This document shows, one piece after another, positions 20,074-20,857 of a stretch of DNA of 20,857 nt; positions within the stretch are counted from its first letter, which is position 1; every line of letters starts with the position of its first letter. The stretch spans positions 1 through 20,857 of IMG/VR virus record IMGVR_UViG_3300025687_000419. One strand, given 5' to 3'. A model generated the notes under the pieces. The model was not told the origin of the DNA. It saw only the letters and a program-made list of their open reading frames with translations, and did no database searches. The translations under genes were made by a program, and so were the position numbers. This DNA is from a virus.

Positions 20074-20857
20074 CTACTGAGCATACGGATTCTCGCGTCG
20101 CACCATGCCGGCATCGGCGTAGTCGTCCTCATCCAACTCATCCCGCGGTGGGTCGATATCCAGCCAGCCTGCGTCTCGTAGAAACCGAAGCGCTTGCGTG
20201 CAGGCGTCCACATAGTCGTCATGCGTGGTCTCTGGGAACGCGCAGATCTGGCTTACAAACCCTTCAGCCCAGTCCCTGACATAGCCGGGTCTCTGACTGC
20301 TCTCCGGTATCCAGACCCTGCCTCGGGCGATGATGTTCGAGACGATGTTAAGCCTCTGGATCTTGTCTGCTCGCCCTGGATTATAGGCCCTGACCGGCAG
20401 GTGCGCCCTCTGCAGGTCTTGGATCAGGCTGATACCGGCTGACTTATCCTCCACGAGGATCAGGTCCACGCGCTTGCGCTCTTTGCCCTCACCAAAGACC
20501 GTGTCGTACTCCTCGATGACCTTAGGCCGCAGGTCAGGGTATTGCAGGCGGTCTTGCCAGCAGTCGATGACCATGACCGACATTGGACTGTCCTGAGGCT
20601 TAAAGACGCCAAAGGTAATGCAGGCGGTCGGGTCGTTCTGGGTCTTCTCAGTAGAGGCGCAGTCGTAAGACTGGATGATGTACTCGAACTTAGGGAACTC
20701 CCTACCGGTAGGCCATAGCTTGAAGTGATCCCGCTTCACAATGCCTGACTCTTCGGGGTCGATGATCTCGGCGTAGATCTCCTGTCTGCCCAGCCGGGTT
20801 CCCTCGTACTGCAGGATCTGCTTCTGGAAGGATGGCGCAAGGTTCGCCAGGTTCTCG
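20074..20857 (-). CDS. Terminase large subunit, C-terminal part (cut by the window edge)
   Basis: The reading frame is open from the right edge; the GTG at 20739 is internal and not the start. About 260 residues are visible. The opening contains LQYEGTRLGRQEIYAEIIDPEESGIVKRDHFKLW, the linker typical of TerL between ATPase and nuclease. The RNase H-like nuclease follows, with its three acidic sites: IIQSYDCAST, LILVEDKSAG and THDDYVDACTQALRFL. This domain cuts concatemeric DNA at the start and end of packaging, while the missing N-terminal ATPase drives DNA through the portal. The 45-nt gap downstream holds the SD of the 912-aa gene. Terminase, large accessory genes and portal in this order mark the start of the late region. 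Confidence 0.92.
   Translation of the reverse strand, partial: ENLANLAPSFQKQILQYEGTRLGRQEIYAEIIDPEESGIVKRDHFKLWPTGREFPKFEYIIQSYDCASTEKTQNDPTACITFGVFKPQDSPMSVMVIDCWQDRLQYPDLRPKVIEEYDTVFGEGKERKRVDLILVEDKSAGISLIQDLQRAHLPVRAYNPGRADKIQRLNIVSNIIARGRVWIPESSQRPGYVRDWAEGFVSQICAFPETTHDDYVDACTQALRFLRDAGWLDIDPPRDELDEDDYADAGMVRRENPYAQ

Noticed and set aside
20074-20739. A complete 221-aa protein starting at the GTG at 20739
   Set aside because: The frame stays open to the window edge and the upstream codons encode the conserved terminase linker GTRLGRQE, so this is an internal codon.
1-20857. Tape measure, tail sheath, integrase, tRNA or anti-restriction genes
   Set aside because: None seen on either strand. 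Absence of a tape measure fits a short-tailed phage, but missing genes may lie outside the window.

Overview
The window is part of a tailed double-stranded DNA phage genome: the packaging, head and tail-fibre region. Every gene I can support lies on the minus strand, so transcription runs from the right edge to the left. Genes are packed with 0-45 nt gaps or short overlaps, most have a clear Shine-Dalgarno (SD), and there are no tRNAs, integrase or mobile elements. The gene set (terminase, P22-like portal, phage GroES, HK97-type capsid, gp4-like adaptor, repeat-rich fibres, no tape measure or tail-tube gene) suggests an uncultured short-tailed phage of an aquatic bacterium. Host and morphology are inferences.

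Layout from right to left: the C-terminal part of the large terminase (20857-20074); two large proteins of polyvalent or injected-protein character (912 and 639 aa; 20028-15386), the first ending in an ADP-ribosyltransferase-like domain; the portal (15373-12845); two small coupled genes (50 and 61 aa); a GroES-like co-chaperonin (12522-12088); an acidic coiled-coil scaffold candidate (12091-11138); a 180-aa unknown; a 200-aa probable decoration or minor head protein; the major capsid protein (9949-9035); a 343-aa beta-rich virion protein; a 356-aa basic protein built on K-x-G-G repeats; a 262-aa structural protein; and an 83-aa basic protein. The neck and fibre block follows: a 353-aa adaptor with an inserted discoidin-like domain, a 111-aa zinc-ribbon protein, a 604-aa repeat fibre, a 239-aa fibre-like protein, a 539-aa duplicated glycine-rich adhesin, a 76-aa unknown, and the first codons of another gene at the left edge.

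Functionally, the terminase pumps DNA through the portal into a capsid built on the scaffold, probably with GroES helping to fold a capsid or other virion protein. The adaptor closes the neck, and the fibres and adhesin bind the host. The two large proteins between terminase and portal are candidates for virion-borne effectors.

The least explained signal is a set of short lysine-glycine boxes shared by otherwise unrelated proteins. A 16-residue pattern, PMFxxGxxxKKFAxGG, occurs near the C-terminus of the 912-aa protein and at the N-terminus of the 639-aa protein. KKKGG or KRGG tails end or nearly end three proteins, and a dense KxGG array fills the 356-aa protein. No stretch over 300 bases lacks a gene; the longest gaps (43-45 nt) hold an SD or a UUCG-capped hairpin.
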